From Botryosphaeria dothidea (taxonomy: Eukaryota; Ascomycota; Dothideomycetes; Botryosphaeriales; Botryosphaeriaceae), in the NCBI GenBank assembly GCA_011503125.2, contig WWBZ02000073.1, forward strand, positions 682,001-746,000: a stretch of 64,000 bases of DNA. Reading direction: 5' to 3'. Position 1 is the stretch's first letter. The number at the start of each line of letters is the position of its first letter. Below the pieces are notes generated by a model. That model saw only the letters and a program-made list of their open reading frames with translations, did no database searches and was not told the DNA's origin. This document shows positions 46,507-59,523 of the stretch, piece by piece. A program made the position numbers and the translations under genes.

Positions 46507-49340
46507 AGTTTCGACACCACTCGGATACCCAAGGCGAAGGGACGGATCATTTTCCTTATTTCTTTATTTGCATCGGGAGTTCTTCCTCGACCAGGTCTTG
46601 GAGCAGAAACCAAGCCTACCCCGCCGCAGAATGCGCAGCACCGATATGGTTTCGGTGAATGCAAATCGAGATGCGAGGCCCACAGCATTCGACATAGTCT
46701 AGAGTCTCACGAGACGACATGAATGACATGAAAATCGACGAAATAATTCCAATCTGATGGCGTGACTTCTGCCCGCGCGGGTGAATCGAGGGGTTGGAAG
46801 CTGCCCCGCTATCGATCCTCGTCTGCTTCAAGGCGGATGATTTGCAAATTATGCCGTACGTCATCGCGGGGCAGTCCGGCCCGCAACGCATCACGTGCGT
46901 CGATCGTGCGCCTTAGGCACCAACTTATCTCATCCCGTCTGAGCTCGCTGTCCTGGCGCTTTCTAAACCGAGATGGACTATTGGTCAATGATGTTGCCTA
47001 TTGTGGCAAACGAAGATGACTCAGTTCCACCGCCATTGATTTATGGGCAAGAGAAGCAGCTGTGAGAGCAGAAAAGTAGACGAAGCGCGAGTGCTTTTCC
47101 CTGGAATGCTGCTTTATTTCCCATCCATTCCTAATCGATTGGCTCCTGTGACTTCTCCTGTGCAAGGAGAAATGGAAACAGCTTTGCACTCTAAGCGAGC
47201 AATTGTCAATGTTGTCCTTTCTCTTTTGTGCACGAGTCCTCATCAATACAATGGAGACTATTAAGACTGAGCGCATGGGCCTCTCATATCTAGGGATCGT
47301 GCTTCTGGAATCCACTGAGTGAAGTACTTCTCCATTTACTCGAGGTACCCATGGGAGTCAAATCAATTGATCTTTTGATGGCACTCTTACCAGCATCTGC
47401 ACAGTCCATCCTATGCTCGCCGTTTCAATTCGAAGTTTGTCCTTCTCATCGAAAGAAATATCGAAACGTTGTCGACATATGCATACCCGCTTTAAGGTTC
47501 CTTCCTTTCGGTCCGTAGAGAAGAGACACGCAAGAGGCCGTGCGGATCAATCCCTTCGCGCACTTCGACTCCAATCTACTTGGCGAAATTTCAGGCGAAG
47601 ATGCGCAGACAAGATCGCAGGTGAAGCGGACATGCTTTCAACCATCAGCAGGAAAAGAGCAAGCAGTTGAAATAAAGTTCAACTTCAGGGACCTGACACA
47701 GGTGATGAGACAGAGGGCCTCAGCGTGATCAGATGCAGACCCTCTTGTAGCAAAAAGGCCGAGACAGCGCGTCCACACGAAAGCATAATTAAGCGAGACA
47801 CGCAGAGGAGATTAGGACGCCGTTACTCAATAATCTTACGGCAACAGCGCCTGAAACGCAACTTTGGGATCAATTGACCTCTGGATGGATTGACGGCGAA
47901 GGAACGAAAAGAGCAGTGAAATGAGGAGAGGAAGCAATAGGCGCGACTTACTTCTGGCGCACGCTCTCGGTGCATGATAGCGATAGAAGATTGTCGAGTA
48001 GGAAACTTCCTTGCGGCAGGTATACTTCGGCAATTATGCGTACACTTTGATACGCTCAAGCTTCCACAGCTGCTGGCCAAGCCCTTCAGGCGTACGTGCG
48101 TATTTGTCGCCGGGAGAGGGCGGGCGACCTCCACGTGGGCAAAATAACCCGAAGGCTCGAAAGGCGTTCGAAATTTCATTATGTTGCGCGGTTGAAGATA
48201 GGATAGTTCCGGAGTCGGCGCGCCAATCTCTCGACGGCGGGGGCCAAGAGAACCTCAGACACGAGCGAAGACAACAAGCAGAGTGTCTCGTCGGCGCCAT
48301 CCGCAGGCCTCAGCGATAGCAGACAGCGGATGATTTTCCCCAGTTGTGAGCTCAGGAGTCGCAACCCTGCGCCGCTCAGCCTTGGGAAGCGAGTCGACAG
48401 GATACCCAGGCCGTGCCGCATCTCACACGCGAGCATGATCCCTCTATGGGCCATCTCGACCTGCAGTGGACCCCCTTCAGTCCGCACCCTTGATCCCAGG
48501 GAACCTTCAACTCTGGGGAAACCGGGAGGGCCGGCGGGCTTTGAGCCCCAGTCGCAAAGCGCGGAGAAGGTCAGAAATCGTGCGGCCAACGAATCAGGAT
48601 TGCCGGTTCGCCGGACACAGCGCAGATCGGACCTCGCCTGGGACGTCACATGGGGGTGCAGCGGTTCTGGCAGGAATTGCATGCATGAGACGGGCTCCAG
48701 AAAGGCTTCCAGAAAGGCGGCTGCGTGTCTGGGGCCGCGCGATGGGAGAGATACCGAGGGCCAGAATCGCGGAGAGGGCGACGCCACTGCGACTCGCCTC
48801 TTTGCTGCATCAGGCACTCAGCGCCGGCACTTCTTTATCGCCGCAGCTCGCGCGGGCAAATCATCGCGCAGCGGAGGGTCTCCAGGGCGAGTCTGACCCA
48901 GCCGCCGGGAGCTCAGGATGGCCCGGTGCGACAGCAGCCAGCGATAGAGCTGATAAGGGCGTTTGCTCTATCGAGCAGCCCTGTCTCGATTGGCCTCGCT
49001 GCCGGCTGGATCACGGCCGCCCGCACAAGCTGCTGGGGCGAAGTGGGTCGGAGTTGACCGATTTCTGAGCCGCGCCCTGAGGCCGATGTAACGGACGTTA
49101 GCTGGATGCGGCAGTTGCCAAGCGCGTCGCCCGGTACGCGGCGTTGGAGATAGCGCCTGCTCGACCGGCCTGATCAGCTCGAGTCGCGCGCCCTTTCGCT
49201 CGTTCCTATTATTTACTCGAAGCCCCGGCCTGCGCGACGTGAGCTGGAGGTGTCTTCTCAGCAGCAGCAGCAGCTCCCTCTCTCCCCGCCGCCGCCGTCA
49301 GCCGCCGTCTCCCAGCACTCAACGTGCCCAGTCCCACACA
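46507..49340. other. 2.8 kb stretch without a supported gene
   Basis: Longest gene-free stretch in the window. 48180-49070 is GC-rich with long overlapping open frames on both strands (a 212-codon minus frame, 188- and 200-codon plus frames), none with a domain signature. 46510-48170 is AT-richer with only short ORFs. 49200-49340 is the CAG/CT-rich leader of the nucleoside transporter. No tRNA or rRNA was recognised. Confidence 0.5.
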
Positions 49341-51550
49341 ATGGTCGCCGAGCACAATTCGTCGCCGCAGGTAAACGTGGTACCCAACGCGGACCCGGCC
49401 CTGGACGTGTCGCGCGAGCATTTCCACCCGCACCTCCACCACGACGACCACGCCGAGAAGGGCCACAAGGACGAAATCGCCTACACTCACGGCACCACTC
49501 AGGATCCCCCCAGGATCCCCGTCGAGTCTGAGCTGCACCATCGCACCGCCTATCCCGAGAAGAACATGGAGAAGAACGCTGCCATCGATATCGACGATGC
49601 CGAGAAGGGCAGCACCAGCCCGGTCACGACCGCGCGTGGCGAGGAGGAAAAGAAGCGTGGTCCCGTTGGCCGCTTCTACTCCAGGTTCAGGATCTTTTTC
49701 CACCTGTTCATCTGGCTCTTTTTCACCGGGTAAGAGACCTTGATTTTTCCGCAATCCCCAAATTTTTTTTTCTGTGTGTGCCGTGGGGTGGCGTGTCGGC
49801 GGTCACAAGGATCTAAAAAACTATTTCGCCGCGCTCGCGAGAGAACGCGTCTCGCGCCGAAGCTTTGGGCTGACAATGGCTCGACTACAGATGGTGGATC
49901 GCCAGCTTGGTCCTGCACCGTCACGACAAGAACTGGATCATTCCGTTCTTGCTGTATCTGTGCATCACTCTGCGCATCATCTTCTTCCACGTGCCCATCA
50001 CCATCGTCACGAAGCCCATGCACTTCGTCTGGAACAACACGGGGGTCCGCTTCGCTGCGCTCATCCCCGAGAAGCTCAGGCTGCCGCTGTCTGCCCTGCT
50101 GGTTTTCGCCGTTTTCCTCATTGGCACTTTTGCAAGCGAGGAGAGCGCGGACAACACCAGGGGCAACCGTGCAATCAGCATTGTCGGTCTGCTTATCTTC
50201 ATCTTCATCCTGTGGGCTACTTCCCGCAACAGGAAGGCGATCGTATGGCACACCGTCATTGTTGGAATGCTGATGCAGTACATCATCGCGCTCTTCGTGC
50301 TGCGCACCACTGCTGGATAGTAAGTTGCTCCTTTTGGTGTGGGATCTCAAAGGTTGAGTTTAACCGTTTGGCAGTGACATCTTCAACTTCATCTCCACTC
50401 TGGCTCGTGAGCTGCTCTCCTTCGCTGATGAGGGTACCGCTTTCTTGACCTCGAGCGATGTCGTTTCGACTATCCACTGGTTCCTGATTACGGTTCTGCC
50501 TGCCATCATCTTCTTCGTGTCTCTCGTCCAGCTCCTTTACTACGTTGGCCTGATTCAGTGGTTCGTTGGCAAGTTCGCTACCTTTTTCTTCTGGAGCATG
50601 CGCATCTCTGGTGCCGAGGCCGTTGTCGCTGCGGCTTCTCCCTTCATCGGGCAGGGTGAATCTGCTATGCTTATCAAGCCGTTCGTTGCCCACCTTACCA
50701 TGGCCGAGATTCACCAGGTCATGTGCTCTGGTTTCGCTACCATTGCTGGTTCCGTGCTGGTTTCGTACATCAGCATGGGTGTCAACGCTCAGGCCCTTGT
50801 CTCGTCTTGCGTCATGAGTATTCCGGCTTCGATCGCTATGAGCAAGCTCCGCTACCCTGAGGAGGAGGAGACTTTGACCGCTGGCCGCGTCGTTGTGCCG
50901 GATGATGACGAGCACCGTGCTGCCAACTTCCTTCACGCCTTCGCCAACGGTGCTTGGCTTGGTCTTAAGATCGCCGGCATGATTCTGGCCAACTTGCTCT
51001 GCATTGTCGCTTTGATCGCTCTGATTGATGGTCTGCTCACTTGGTGGGGTCGCTGTAAGTCTAAATCTCGTTTGCCCGCAAAACTGAAAGACAGATCCTG
51101 ATTGCTATAGACATTAACCTCGACGGCGACTACGACCTGACCTTGGAACTCATCCTCGGCTACATTTTCTATCCCGTCGCGTTCTTGCTGGGAGTCAGCC
51201 GCGAAAACGACGGCAGGGATCTCCTCCACGTCGGCCGTCTCATTGGTGTCAAGATCGTTGCCAACGAGTTTGTCGCCTACACGGATCTTACCACCGACCC
51301 CTTGTACGAGACGCTCACCGACCGCTCCCGCCTCATTGCCACCTACGCGCTCTGCGGTTTCGGTAACATCGGTTCGCTGGGTAACCAGATCGGTGTGCTT
51401 TCTCAGCTCTCGCCCAGCCGCTCTGGTGATGTTGCCCGCGTCGCCATCAGTGCGCTGCTTACCGGTATCTTGGCCACGCTTTCGTCCGCCAGTATCGCCG
51501 GTATGGTTATTATCGACCAGAAGTCTTTCTTCACCCCGAGCACGTCGTAA
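49341..51550 (+). CDS. Concentrative nucleoside transporter (CNT/NupC family)
   Basis: Cation-coupled nucleoside importer at the plasma membrane. Four exons (49341-49729, 49891-50319, 50375-51054, 51111-51550) give 645 aa. The hydrophilic N-terminal tail (about 125 residues, His/Asp/Glu-rich) is followed by FFHLFIWLFFTG|WWIASLVLHR and a series of about 10-13 membrane helices. Family motifs are clear: PFIGQGESAMLIKPF (substrate site), AEIHQVMCSGFATIAGS, GVKIVANEFVAYTDL (the CNT NEFVA signature) and the last CGFGNIGSLGNQIG. The tail ends shortly after the last helix. Length fits fungal CNTs. Introns at phases 2, 2 and 1 rebuild conserved residues. CNTs import pyrimidine and purine nucleosides; the specificity cannot be read. 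Confidence 0.94.
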
Positions 51551-52397
51551 GAGAGTGGCAAAAGAGGCGGGAGGCCTGGTTTGGCGGCGCGTGTCTTGGA
51601 ACGGGATTTGTTTGTGCATGTGACGGGAGTTGTGTGACTCTGCTGTTGTCGTAATACCCTACTCTATACCTGGATGATGTGACGTGAAAAAATACGGTGG
51701 TTTTCTTTTTTCGCATGCAGAGCGTCTCGGAGAGACCGAGGCTGAAGGATAGTATTTTTTGGATACCCTGAAAAGAAATGCATCACGTTTCGATCTTTCT
51801 GGATCCTTGCCCGATTGCCTGATCATGTGCGTGTGATCGCCCGCTGTTGACGCTCTATGTACGAGGTTACGAGCCTCTCGACCGTTTTCTTACGTGTGCA
51901 TGAGCAGGTTCGACTCACGTAGTACGAGATCTGGTTGCCGAACATCATGCAAAGAATCAGGAGACGCGGACGAGAGAACCTGCTCAAAACGCCCAGTCAA
52001 AGCGAAAACCCATCCCCGCAAAACGGCCGTGGCTTGCAATGCCGTTGGGCAGTCCGACGCGGCCCGAGCGCTCGCAACGCGGCTTTCTGCGGCTCGCCCG
52101 CCCCGGCCGTCCACTCACCTTCTCCATCCCACTCGCTTATGTCAACCCGCCATTTCCAGACCGTCGTCGGAGAAGTGATGTTCACCGGGGACTCGTGGCA
52201 AGCCGCCTGCAGTAGCTCACCAGGCACCACCACCACTACCGCGGCCCACATATCGGAGGGCTGATTGAGCCTGACACATACTCTCTCCCTCACACGAACA
52301 TACAACCATCTCACACGATCCTCCCCCGACGAACTGCTCAGGATTTCCCCACCTCGTTCATTTCGCCCAAGCCCTCATCGGTCCGGGGTCAATAGCC
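51551..52397. other. Intergenic, no gene seen
   Basis: 847 bases: 3' flank of the nucleoside transporter and promoter of the Zn2Cys6 gene. No coding signature. Confidence 0.5.
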
Positions 52398-54893
52398 ATG
52401 GCGGCGCACCTGGACCCCTTCGATTTCAGCGGCATGCCCGAATTGGGCGGTGCGCCCATCGCCGGCGCCCTCGGGAACGGCGCGGCGCCGCTGCCGTCGT
52501 CGTTGTCGGACTCTGCGCACCAGCAGACGTCGTCGTCCGCCGGCGGCGTCAAGCAGCCCATCCCGCTGGCCTGCGTGGCCTGCCGCTCCAAGCATCTGAA
52601 GTGCAGCGGCGGCGAGCCGTGCTCCCGCTGTGCCACCGACGGGAACGAGTGCAGCTACGTCAAGTCGCGTAGGGTGTGTGTCCCTCTCCCCCTTCTGCAT
52701 TGAACTCAGGCATAGCGGTTTTTTTTCCTGAGGGGAGGCGGTTGGAAGGTTGGATGCGTGGGGCTGACGATCGTCGCAGGGGTACAAAGGCCCGCGGAAG
52801 AGGACTGCTGGGGAGCATCTGGGCAGGCCGCCTCCGAAAGAGCCGTGTCCGGATCGACAGGGTATGTTGTGGTCTGCCGGGGGAATCTCTTTTTCGTCAA
52901 TGCGCATGCTTGTAATTTCCTCGATCGTTCTGATCAGTGTGCATAGGTTCGGCGCCTGAGTTTGCACCAACATCAGGCTTCTCAGCCAGCCCCGAACAGC
53001 ATGAGCAGTCACCATCGTTTCCGGCGCTGGAGGTTCTTACGGGCGGCGACCAGGCCTCCCCGCCCGAACAGTTCAACGACTTCACTTTCCAGTCCGCGGA
53101 GGAGATGGCCGCGGCCGCGAACGGCCAGATCACCGTGACGCAGAAGACGCCCCAGCAGCTTGCCGGTAGCAACTTGAGCATGACGACGAGCGCTTTCTTC
53201 ACCTTCTTCGCTGCCGCGCATCCGTTCGTGCTGCCGCGCAACTACCTGCTCGATCTCTTTCGCAGTAGGCGCTTGCCGCACCTCGAGCTCGCGGTCCAGT
53301 ACGTCGGATCGTGTTACGTGCCGCAGGTGTCGACCTGCATGCTCGAGGAAGCGCTCAATTACGCGCTATTTCGCCAGAACTATCCGAGAGATGGGTTCAT
53401 GGTCCAGGCTCTGCTGCTCTATGCCATCGGCCTCAAGTCGAGAGACAAGTCGTCGACGGCGGACGAGGTGATTGGGCAGGCCATCGAAATTGCTCTTGCC
53501 ATTGGGATGAACGACCGGGAGTTCTCTATTCGGAATGGCTCGGGGCTGCGGGTGATGGAGGAGAGTTGGAGGCGGACTTGGTGGGAGCTGTACGTTGTGG
53601 ACGGCTTCTTTGCGGGTGTCAGCCAATGCACCAATTTCCGGTTGAGGGATGTGCTGACGGATGTGCCGTTGCCGTGTGAAGAGGTTGAGTACACGTCTGG
53701 GGTAAGTTGTATAAGTTTCTGTAAGAGTTGTACGCGTTGCATTGCTCCAGAAAGACCACGATGCATTTCCATTCAAGCATCAGCATTGCTACGCGCACCT
53801 TTCCCCCTTCTATCATTCTATTGCATTACTATAATTCAAGACATACTTGGCGCAAACATTCATTAACACTGACCTACAGTACATCCCCTCACCGAAGACC
53901 CTTGATGATTACGACGATTCGGCCTTCGCGGAAGATGACGTTGAATACTCTTCTTTCGCCTACCGCATCGACTCTGTCCGTAACCTCGGCAGAGTTCTAG
54001 CTGTATCAAGTATAGATGTCTTCGACATACGCGCCATAGAGACTGCCGATTCCTACTTGGTCAACTGGGCATTACATCTTCCGGCCAGTAAAAGAGAGAC
54101 CATCTCAGGCGAAGGACAGCTCGACCACATGATCTTCCAGGCGCACATGATAACAAACGCGTATGTGCCACAATGCCTCTCAATCGATTCGACAACTGAC
54201 TTCGAGCCCAGAACATTAATCCTCCTACACAAACCTCGCTCCACCCTTGACGAGTACCGCTCCGCCGAAGACATCAAGACCTGCGTCCGCCAGTCTTCCC
54301 CACTCATCTCAACACAAGCCCGGGAAACCCACACCGCCAAGTGCATGGACGCGTCGCAGCGCCTCTCCCAGCTCGTCCGCCTCCCCGTCACATTAACGCA
54401 CCTCAGCCCCTTCTTCACCTGCGCCGTCGTCATGTCCTCCGTCGTCTACCTCTCCGCCTGGTCCTTCATCGCCCCCGACTCGGGCTGCTGCGGAAACAAC
54501 GACAACACCACCACCACCACCACCGCCCGAGCCGCCGACTTCTCAACCCCCTCAACAACAACCAACGGCAACAACGGCGGCAGCAACGGCGGCACCGGGA
54601 TCTGTGATAGTGACGCCGCCCTCAAAGAGCTGATCCGCCTCAACATGGGCGCGTTGAAGAACCTGGCCGCGCAGTGGCCGCTCGCGCGCACGGTGGCGGG
54701 ACAGGTCAGGGGCGTCGCCGGCGAGCTGTTCAGAGCGAAGAAGGAGGTGCGGAGGCTGTGGAACGAGGTCGCGGCGGAGGACATACTCAGGATGATTGAG
54801 GACGCGGCGAGCGAGAGTGGGAGTGGGAGTGGTGGGAGTGGTGGGAGTGGTCGGGCTTTTGGGGCGGCGGTGGCGGCGACGGGGACGGTTTGA
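52398..54893 (+). CDS. Zn2Cys6 transcription factor (Fungal_trans type)
   Basis: Nuclear zinc-cluster regulator of 708 aa from four exons (52398-52673, 52780-52861, 52947-53701, 53880-54893). The cluster CVACRSKHLKCSGGEPCSRC...ECSY lies at residues ~59-86, and RR|GYKGPRKR follows across the first intron as the basic linker, a feature of many ascomycete regulators. A central helical region carries YRIDSVRNLGRVL-type and QVRGVAGELF segments, with SSFAYRIDSVRNLG typical of the Fungal_trans family. The tail has a Gly/Ser-Gly repeat (near 54822-54852) and an Asn/Thr-rich insertion. Two of the three introns are long (106 and 178 nt). Target genes are unknown; neighbours (nucleoside transporter upstream, none close downstream) give no hint. 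Confidence 0.88.
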
Positions 54894-57441
54894 GGAGTGA
54901 GGGTAGGGAAAACGCGAGTATCGGGGGGTTTGGGGGTTTGGGGGTTTGGATATAGAAGCTGGTGCGGTTGCTTGGATTTGGAGGAAGGGCGCTGTGCGGG
55001 TTCAATTGTAGGCGTTTGGGGTGGACGTGCTTTTCTGTGATATCTCTCCGCTTTTCTGCTGACTGGCCGGCTGATCATAGCCACATGGTCAAGGGTTGTG
55101 CGCATCAACTGCAGAATTGATTTGAAATAACTTCTGTCTCTCTTGCGTTCTTGATTCTCGCATGATGAGCCGTCAAGAAGAACAGCTTCGCAGCTCTCGA
55201 CTATTCGGCACCGTGGAAGAGATACTGGCCTACCTAGACTACCAGGTACTTTGCCCAGTTTCCTTCCTCCCCTTGCTAGAGGAGCCGTGTCATCTTTCCG
55301 CACAGAGGGACGAACACCTGCGAGTCAGCGTCTCACAGCATTGATGTCCCGCAGCTCGACTGCGCAATGGTGACGCACAGCAGCCTTGGGGCTCGGCAGA
55401 AAGGCGGTGCTGCGAGAAAGCGAGAAAGCAAGAGCGAGAAAGTGACGGTCCCCAAACTCACCCCCACCCCAGTCGGGGTCGGGAGCGGGTGGTGCGGATC
55501 AAGGAGGAGCAAAGGAAAGTGGTAACTCTGCAATCTGCGGCAAGAGCAGCGTACCGCAGAGTGGTTTTCCTCACTGAAGATCTGAACGGAATGCATCCTC
55601 TGGTGGGTGCGGTTTTATGGGCGAGGTGGAGACGGGAAGAGGGAGGCTGGGGCTAGGGTGGGAGTGGGTCATGGGTCATGGGCCATGGGAGGGGGTGGGT
55701 GATGCGGTCGGGGTGGGTGGGTGCACGGGTGGAATATCTTTTTGGGGCGTGGAAGTAAAAAAAAGGGGATTGCTCTTCAAATTCGCTTTTTTTTTTCGGT
55801 GTACATACATCGTCGGTGCTTCGGTAGCAACGGTTGTGCTTCACTGTGTGGGTCTTCGACATGCCCGACTGTGCGGTGGCTCCCTGTCTTCCGATTTCAC
55901 TCTGTGCGAGAAGCTGAGTTTGGGTAAGAACTTGCATCTGAAGCGTGATGGTGGGCCCCATCTTTAAAAGATAATAGTGATCCGCAGAATATTCCCGCAT
56001 TGGCAGAAGTCCCCGTAGTTTCTTGTTTCTCAACACCTTGGCTAAGGGTCCTCTCGCTGAATACTCACCGCCGGCTTGACGAACCGGAAGTCGAATCAAT
56101 GCACCAATGCTAAATCAGTTTTGGTTGATATCCATAGTACTATTGTAATACTCGGAAATCTTGGCTGTTCGAGATGACAGGAACAAGACATCATAGCTGA
56201 GCTGTCATTTAAATCATGTATGTGGGAGCCAAGCCGACCGATAGGGCACTGGTGACTTGAATCACCTGCCTGTAGTGCATCAAAGCCACCTGGCGCGTGA
56301 GCACATGATAAAACGGTCAGTAGAGCGGGTCTAAATGCTTGATCTTTACGCTGCGTAAAAAGCAAGATTGTTGCCACTTGGGCTTCAATCGACGTGGCAG
56401 TATGAGTGAGTATCCTTTCTACACTCAAAAGATCTTCCGGGCACTGCGCTGGTTGTTCTCGGAGCCTACGGGTTCTCATGGCTGGAGATGTACTCGGTCC
56501 TGATTGTAAGCTAGATGAAGATGAGCGAGGTGCACATCGTGCAGCATTGTCGAATCGTGATGGGTGAGGCGGAAGTATTCCTGTTGCTGAAGGTTATTCA
56601 TTTCTAACCATCAAGCATGCTACTCGGATGAAGCTTAGAAGATTGACCCAGCATTGAGCAGACAGGCTAAAGGCGCAAAAAGTGCAAAGAGGACATAGAT
56701 CTGAGTGCAATTCTGCAAAAGATTCATGGCTGAGTATTACACATAACTGAGTGGTTGCGAGAAGCGCCTCAAGAACTTTGGAGAATGCGGAATGTCGTGT
56801 ACATGACAACTGAGAGCCACGAAAGGGACCCTTCCCCGGACATCGCGGGTGACTCTCGGCACAATTCATGTCATGATTTTCAGACTACAAAAAGGATCAC
56901 GCGCTGATTGCTGCACGTGTAGGTGCGTTGGCCACGAGCCGTTCACCCTGTCGGCGAACGGACATCCAGATTGCGGGCATGTTAAAAGGTATCGAACATT
57001 GTTCCACGGCCCAGTCTCTTTCACTATGAGGGTATGAAACACTTTAGAGGATAAAATAGCCCTCAGCCTTGGAAAAACGGTGGGGTGCTCGTTTGCGGCA
57101 AAAGTGTTGGCAATCCGGGAGCAAAGATACTTTCGGGTTGGCCTGTTTTCTTCATTTGGGAATCAAGGGCAGAGTGGTACGAAACAAATGTTGATCAATG
57201 AGATTGAAGAATGATGCGCAGCGCTGATTGCAGGCAAGAAGGCCGAGCAACACCAAGAAGATCGGGTAGTCGTCGAAGCGTGCCACGAATGTGCAGCACA
57301 CCCCGAGAAGCAGGGAGTAGGGCGTTCACTCGATCATTTGGGATCGAGAAACTTTCAAGCTGGATATCCTCTCTCTCATTCAAAAGACCTTTTTTCTACC
57401 TACGCACCCGAACCCTCCACATGATCCTCCCCCTCCCTCCA
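54894..57441. other. 2.5 kb intergenic stretch, no gene seen
   Basis: Between the convergent ends of the Zn2Cys6 gene and hpm1. G-rich repeats occur near 54923-54949 and 55617-55730. Small ORFs (55162-55344, 56096-56479 minus) lack signatures. Confidence 0.5.
54923..54949 (+). repeat. G-rich tract downstream of the Zn2Cys6 stop
   Basis: G6 T3 G5 T3 G5 T3 G2 lies 30 bases past the stop codon, in the likely 3' UTR. The pattern suits a G-quadruplex in RNA or DNA; this is inferred from spacing alone. Confidence 0.6.
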
Positions 57442-58782
57442 TCACATCATCTGCACCTCCAACAAACACCTCCTCACGCCCCCCTGCCCCATCTCGACCC
57501 CGGAATTCTCCACATCCGCCACCACCGCGTCCCTCGCCGCCGCTTCTTCCTTGAACGCGTCCACCCCGCCGCCGACGCCGAAATACACCCGCTTCGCCGC
57601 CACGATCGCCTTGCCCATCCTGACGCGCCGCAGCAGCCCGACGCACGCGTCCGCGAACGCGCTCAGGGCGGCAGGGCTGTAGATCGTCTCGGACGCCAGC
57701 ACGAGGGTGTTCATGTGCGGCGCGCTCGGCACCAGGTCGACGAAACTCTCCACCGGCACCCACGAGCCGGAGACCAGGGAGAGCGTCAGCGGGGCCTCGG
57801 CGAGCGTGGCCTGGAAGGCGGCGACGAGCGAGGGGGTGAGGTAGAGGTCGCCGTGGGATTCGGAGGACACGAAGGGGTTCGGGGTCTCGGGCGTGAAGAG
57901 GGGCGAGTCGGCGGGGAGGGTGGAGGCCCAGGTGAGGAGGAGGTTGGGGAGGGTGACGAGGCGCAGGACGGAGGCGTTGTAGTCGGCGAGGGTGAAGTAG
58001 AGGGGCAGGGATTGGGTGAGGGCGTAGTGGAAGAGGACGAGGGCGGGGATGGCGGTGCCGCAGCCGAGCTTTTTTTGGGGGGGTGGGATGGTTAGTGGTG
58101 TGGAGGAGGGGGAGGTAGGAGGGGAGTGGCGGGCTCACCTCGATGACGTGGTCGACGCGGCAGAGGTCGTCGAGGTCTTTGCGCGGGCCACGGTCGAGCA
58201 GCAGCTTGGCGAGGTCGACTGAGCACTCCCAGGTCTTGAAGCCGCCTTCGTAGATGTTGGTGCGGATGTCGGATTCGTCCAGGCCGGCCAGCGGGTCCGG
58301 GTCGGAGCCGTCGTCTTCGGCCATCAGCTGGACGCGGACATCGAAGAGCTCGCGGCGCGGGAGGCCGAGCTTCTTGCCAGAGGGGGATTCGATTTCCTGG
58401 GTTGCGTAGGAAATTTTGTCTGGCAGGGTTTTGAGCTGCAGTATCGAAAGACTCAGCCTTGTGCAGTCATGTGCACAGATGAACGAACAGGCATGGACGC
58501 AGAACGTAGGAATGGAAACGAAGAGCAGCATTCTAATAGAGAGATATGGGAATCCATGATCGAAGAGAGAAAGACGAGACCGAAGGAAGAATTACATGGA
58601 GGGGAGTAAGAATATAGGCCTACCAGTGCGGCAACATTGTGGGTTTGGGCTGGAAGAAGGGCGGCTTCAGGTTGGGCGGGTGTGGCTGCAGGCGGGACAG
58701 CGGCAGCGGGCGAGCTCTGATCTACATCGGCATCGACATCTATGTCGTCGCCAGAGAAGCCAAAGCTAAAGGGCTGGGCCAT
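57442..58782 (-). CDS. hpm1: Protein-histidine N-methyltransferase (Hpm1/METTL18-like)
   Basis: SAM-dependent methyltransferase; in yeast Hpm1 methylates a histidine of ribosomal protein Rpl3. Three exons (58624-58782, 58139-58435, 57442-58068) give 360 aa. The short acidic N-terminus starts MAQPFSFGFSGDDID, then LKTLPDKISYATQEI and YEGGFKTWECSVDLAKLL, a recognised family block, leading across the second intron to VIE|LGCGTAIPALVLF, the SAM-binding motif I. Later blocks include FTLADYN, LVLASETIYSP (post II/motif III region) and VAAKRVYFGVGGG, all typical. The first intron is 188 nt, long for this gene set, but rebuilds the block cleanly. The third exon is compact and ends directly after VRRCLLEVQ. 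The substrate is inferred from the family. Confidence 0.9.
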
Positions 58783-59523
58783 GTTGGAAGATAGTCTGGT
58801 GAAGCTATGGTGGAGCTGACAGGTGCGCCCGCTGATCGACGAATCTTTTTTCGCATCCGAGAGGGGCCGTCGAAATTAAGTCGTGGCCCCAGACTGGCCT
58901 GCGCCACCAGAGGCTGCGGCCACAACTTACCTTGTCTCGCGCCGCAACCAGAAACTCGCGCTAAAATCGTCGCTCACCTCTCGACCTCCATCATCCCTCA
59001 ACTAACTCGACCGATCTTCACTACCACATCCGCGACATGCAGGGAACCAAATCTGATCCATCATTGTGTGCTCCAGCCGATTGCGTCTTCAGGTCGCTGA
59101 CAGCGTGCCGTAGACGTCCACCTCTCTTATCTCCCGCATACGAGCAGCTGCGTGGCGCTCAGCTCATCAGCCTAGATCATCTGCCAACTATGTCAGTCTG
59201 AGAACACTGCTTTTGGGAGCTGAGTAGCTGCGGCATAGAGACTGTCAGCAGCCTCTGCCGGAGTTAGTCTCGCGTACCTCCACCTCCTGGCGCCCTATTT
59301 CCCAGTCTTCTTATGCGCTCCGGCATTTACGGTAATTCCGTTTATATCTCAGCGAAATACATGCGCATTTCGTGCGTTCTCCAGGCGCGTCGATTCTCGG
59401 TGACCCGGCCAGTGGAGGATATAAACTCTGCTTCGTTTCTCCAGTCTGCAGCTCATATCAATGCATCAAAATCATTCTACTCGGTCTTCTATACTCATCT
59501 CACAGCACTCATCGACAGAAAAC
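58783..59523. promoter_or_regulatory. Divergent intergenic region hpm1 / SDR
   Basis: 741 bases between divergent start codons. Nothing beyond the likely promoters is seen. A Met codon at 59461 in frame with the SDR would add 21 residues that look unstructured, so 59524 was preferred. Confidence 0.45.

Noticed and set aside
57211..58095. 294-codon plus-strand ORF
   Set aside because: Antisense to hpm1; Arg/Gly/Glu-rich composition produced by GC-rich third positions.
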